This document shows positions 13,883 to 13,904 of a stretch of DNA of 13,904 bases, in pieces (position 1 is the stretch's first letter; every line of letters starts with the position of its first letter). The notes beneath the pieces are model-generated. The model saw only the letters and a program-made list of their open reading frames with translations, was not told the origin of the DNA and did not search any database. The position numbers and the translations under genes are program-made. This DNA comes from Lachnospiraceae bacterium UBA5895 (lineage in GTDB: Bacteria > Bacillota > Clostridia > Lachnospirales > Lachnospiraceae): NCBI GenBank assembly GCA_002431915.1, contig DJEP01000048.1, positions 1 through 13,904 of the forward strand, given 5' to 3'.

Positions 13883-13888
13883 ATTATA
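13883..13888 (-). promoter_or_regulatory. -10 element of the minus-strand small RNA
   Basis: A perfect TATAAT on the minus strand sits about 12 nt before the inverted repeat. The matching -35 would fall at about 13906-13911, just beyond the end of the window, so the promoter can be only half supported. Confidence 0.45.
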
Positions 13889-13904
13889 ATATCTTTTTAT
13901 CTTT

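Noticed and set aside
13555..13890. T-box, riboswitch or tRNA in the structured right-hand region
   Set aside because: No T-box sequence, tRNA cloverleaf or known riboswitch core is visible; the pairing is explained by inverted repeats and a shared terminator.
1..13904. CRISPR array, rRNA, tRNA or insertion-sequence transposase
   Set aside because: No regularly spaced repeats, RNA gene signatures or transposase domains were seen on either strand.

Overview
The window looks like chromosomal DNA of a gut-type Firmicute, most likely Clostridia/Lachnospiraceae. This rests on strong purine-rich Shine-Dalgarno sites, a lactose/cellobiose PTS with a LevR-like regulator, a BlaI/M56/ECF-sigma type regulatory cluster, and a Gram-positive style LexA box. 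It is inferred from gene families seen by eye; no database was searched. Almost all protein genes lie on the minus strand.

Region 1 (about 54-8135) is one compact minus-strand operon for a beta-glucoside. In transcription order it holds a LevR-like PRD regulator, PTS IIA, IIB and IIC, a GH1 6-phospho-beta-glucosidase, HPr (ptsH) and Enzyme I (ptsI). Spacings run from a 4-nt overlap to 52 nt. The unusual point is that the general PTS proteins EI and HPr sit inside a sugar-specific operon, so the cassette could carry its whole phosphate chain from PEP to sugar. The regulator has a reduced AAA+ domain and lacks the expected EIIA-Man histidine, and I see no sigma-54 promoter.

Region 2 (8231-11846) holds two overlapping genes for a heterodimeric ABC exporter, read on the minus strand, with a promoter upstream and a terminator downstream. 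Their promoter is back to back with a plus-strand promoter, and a 12-bp inverted repeat lies across both.

Region 3 (11849-12229) is a small type I toxin-antitoxin-like locus. It has a 35-residue membrane peptide on the minus strand, a convergent plus-strand RNA of about 87 nt, a shared two-way terminator, and a perfect LexA (SOS) box inside the toxin promoter spacer. The toxin should therefore be DNA-damage inducible.

Region 4 (12235-13344) is a decaying regulatory cluster: a shortened M56/BlaR1-like membrane gene, a frameshifted BlaI/MecI repressor, and a doubly deleted ECF sigma factor, with large palindromes between the first two.

Region 5 (13522-13888) is a second convergent-RNA module, on the opposite strand to the first. 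A plus-strand mRNA carries a 44-codon ORF with a strong Shine-Dalgarno site. A minus-strand RNA of about 90 nt converges on it over a shared terminator, and long inverted repeats make the two RNAs begin with nearly the same sequence. Both RNAs carry a CCUCCC anti-Shine-Dalgarno block. I do not recognise the peptide; this is the best candidate in the window for an undescribed system.
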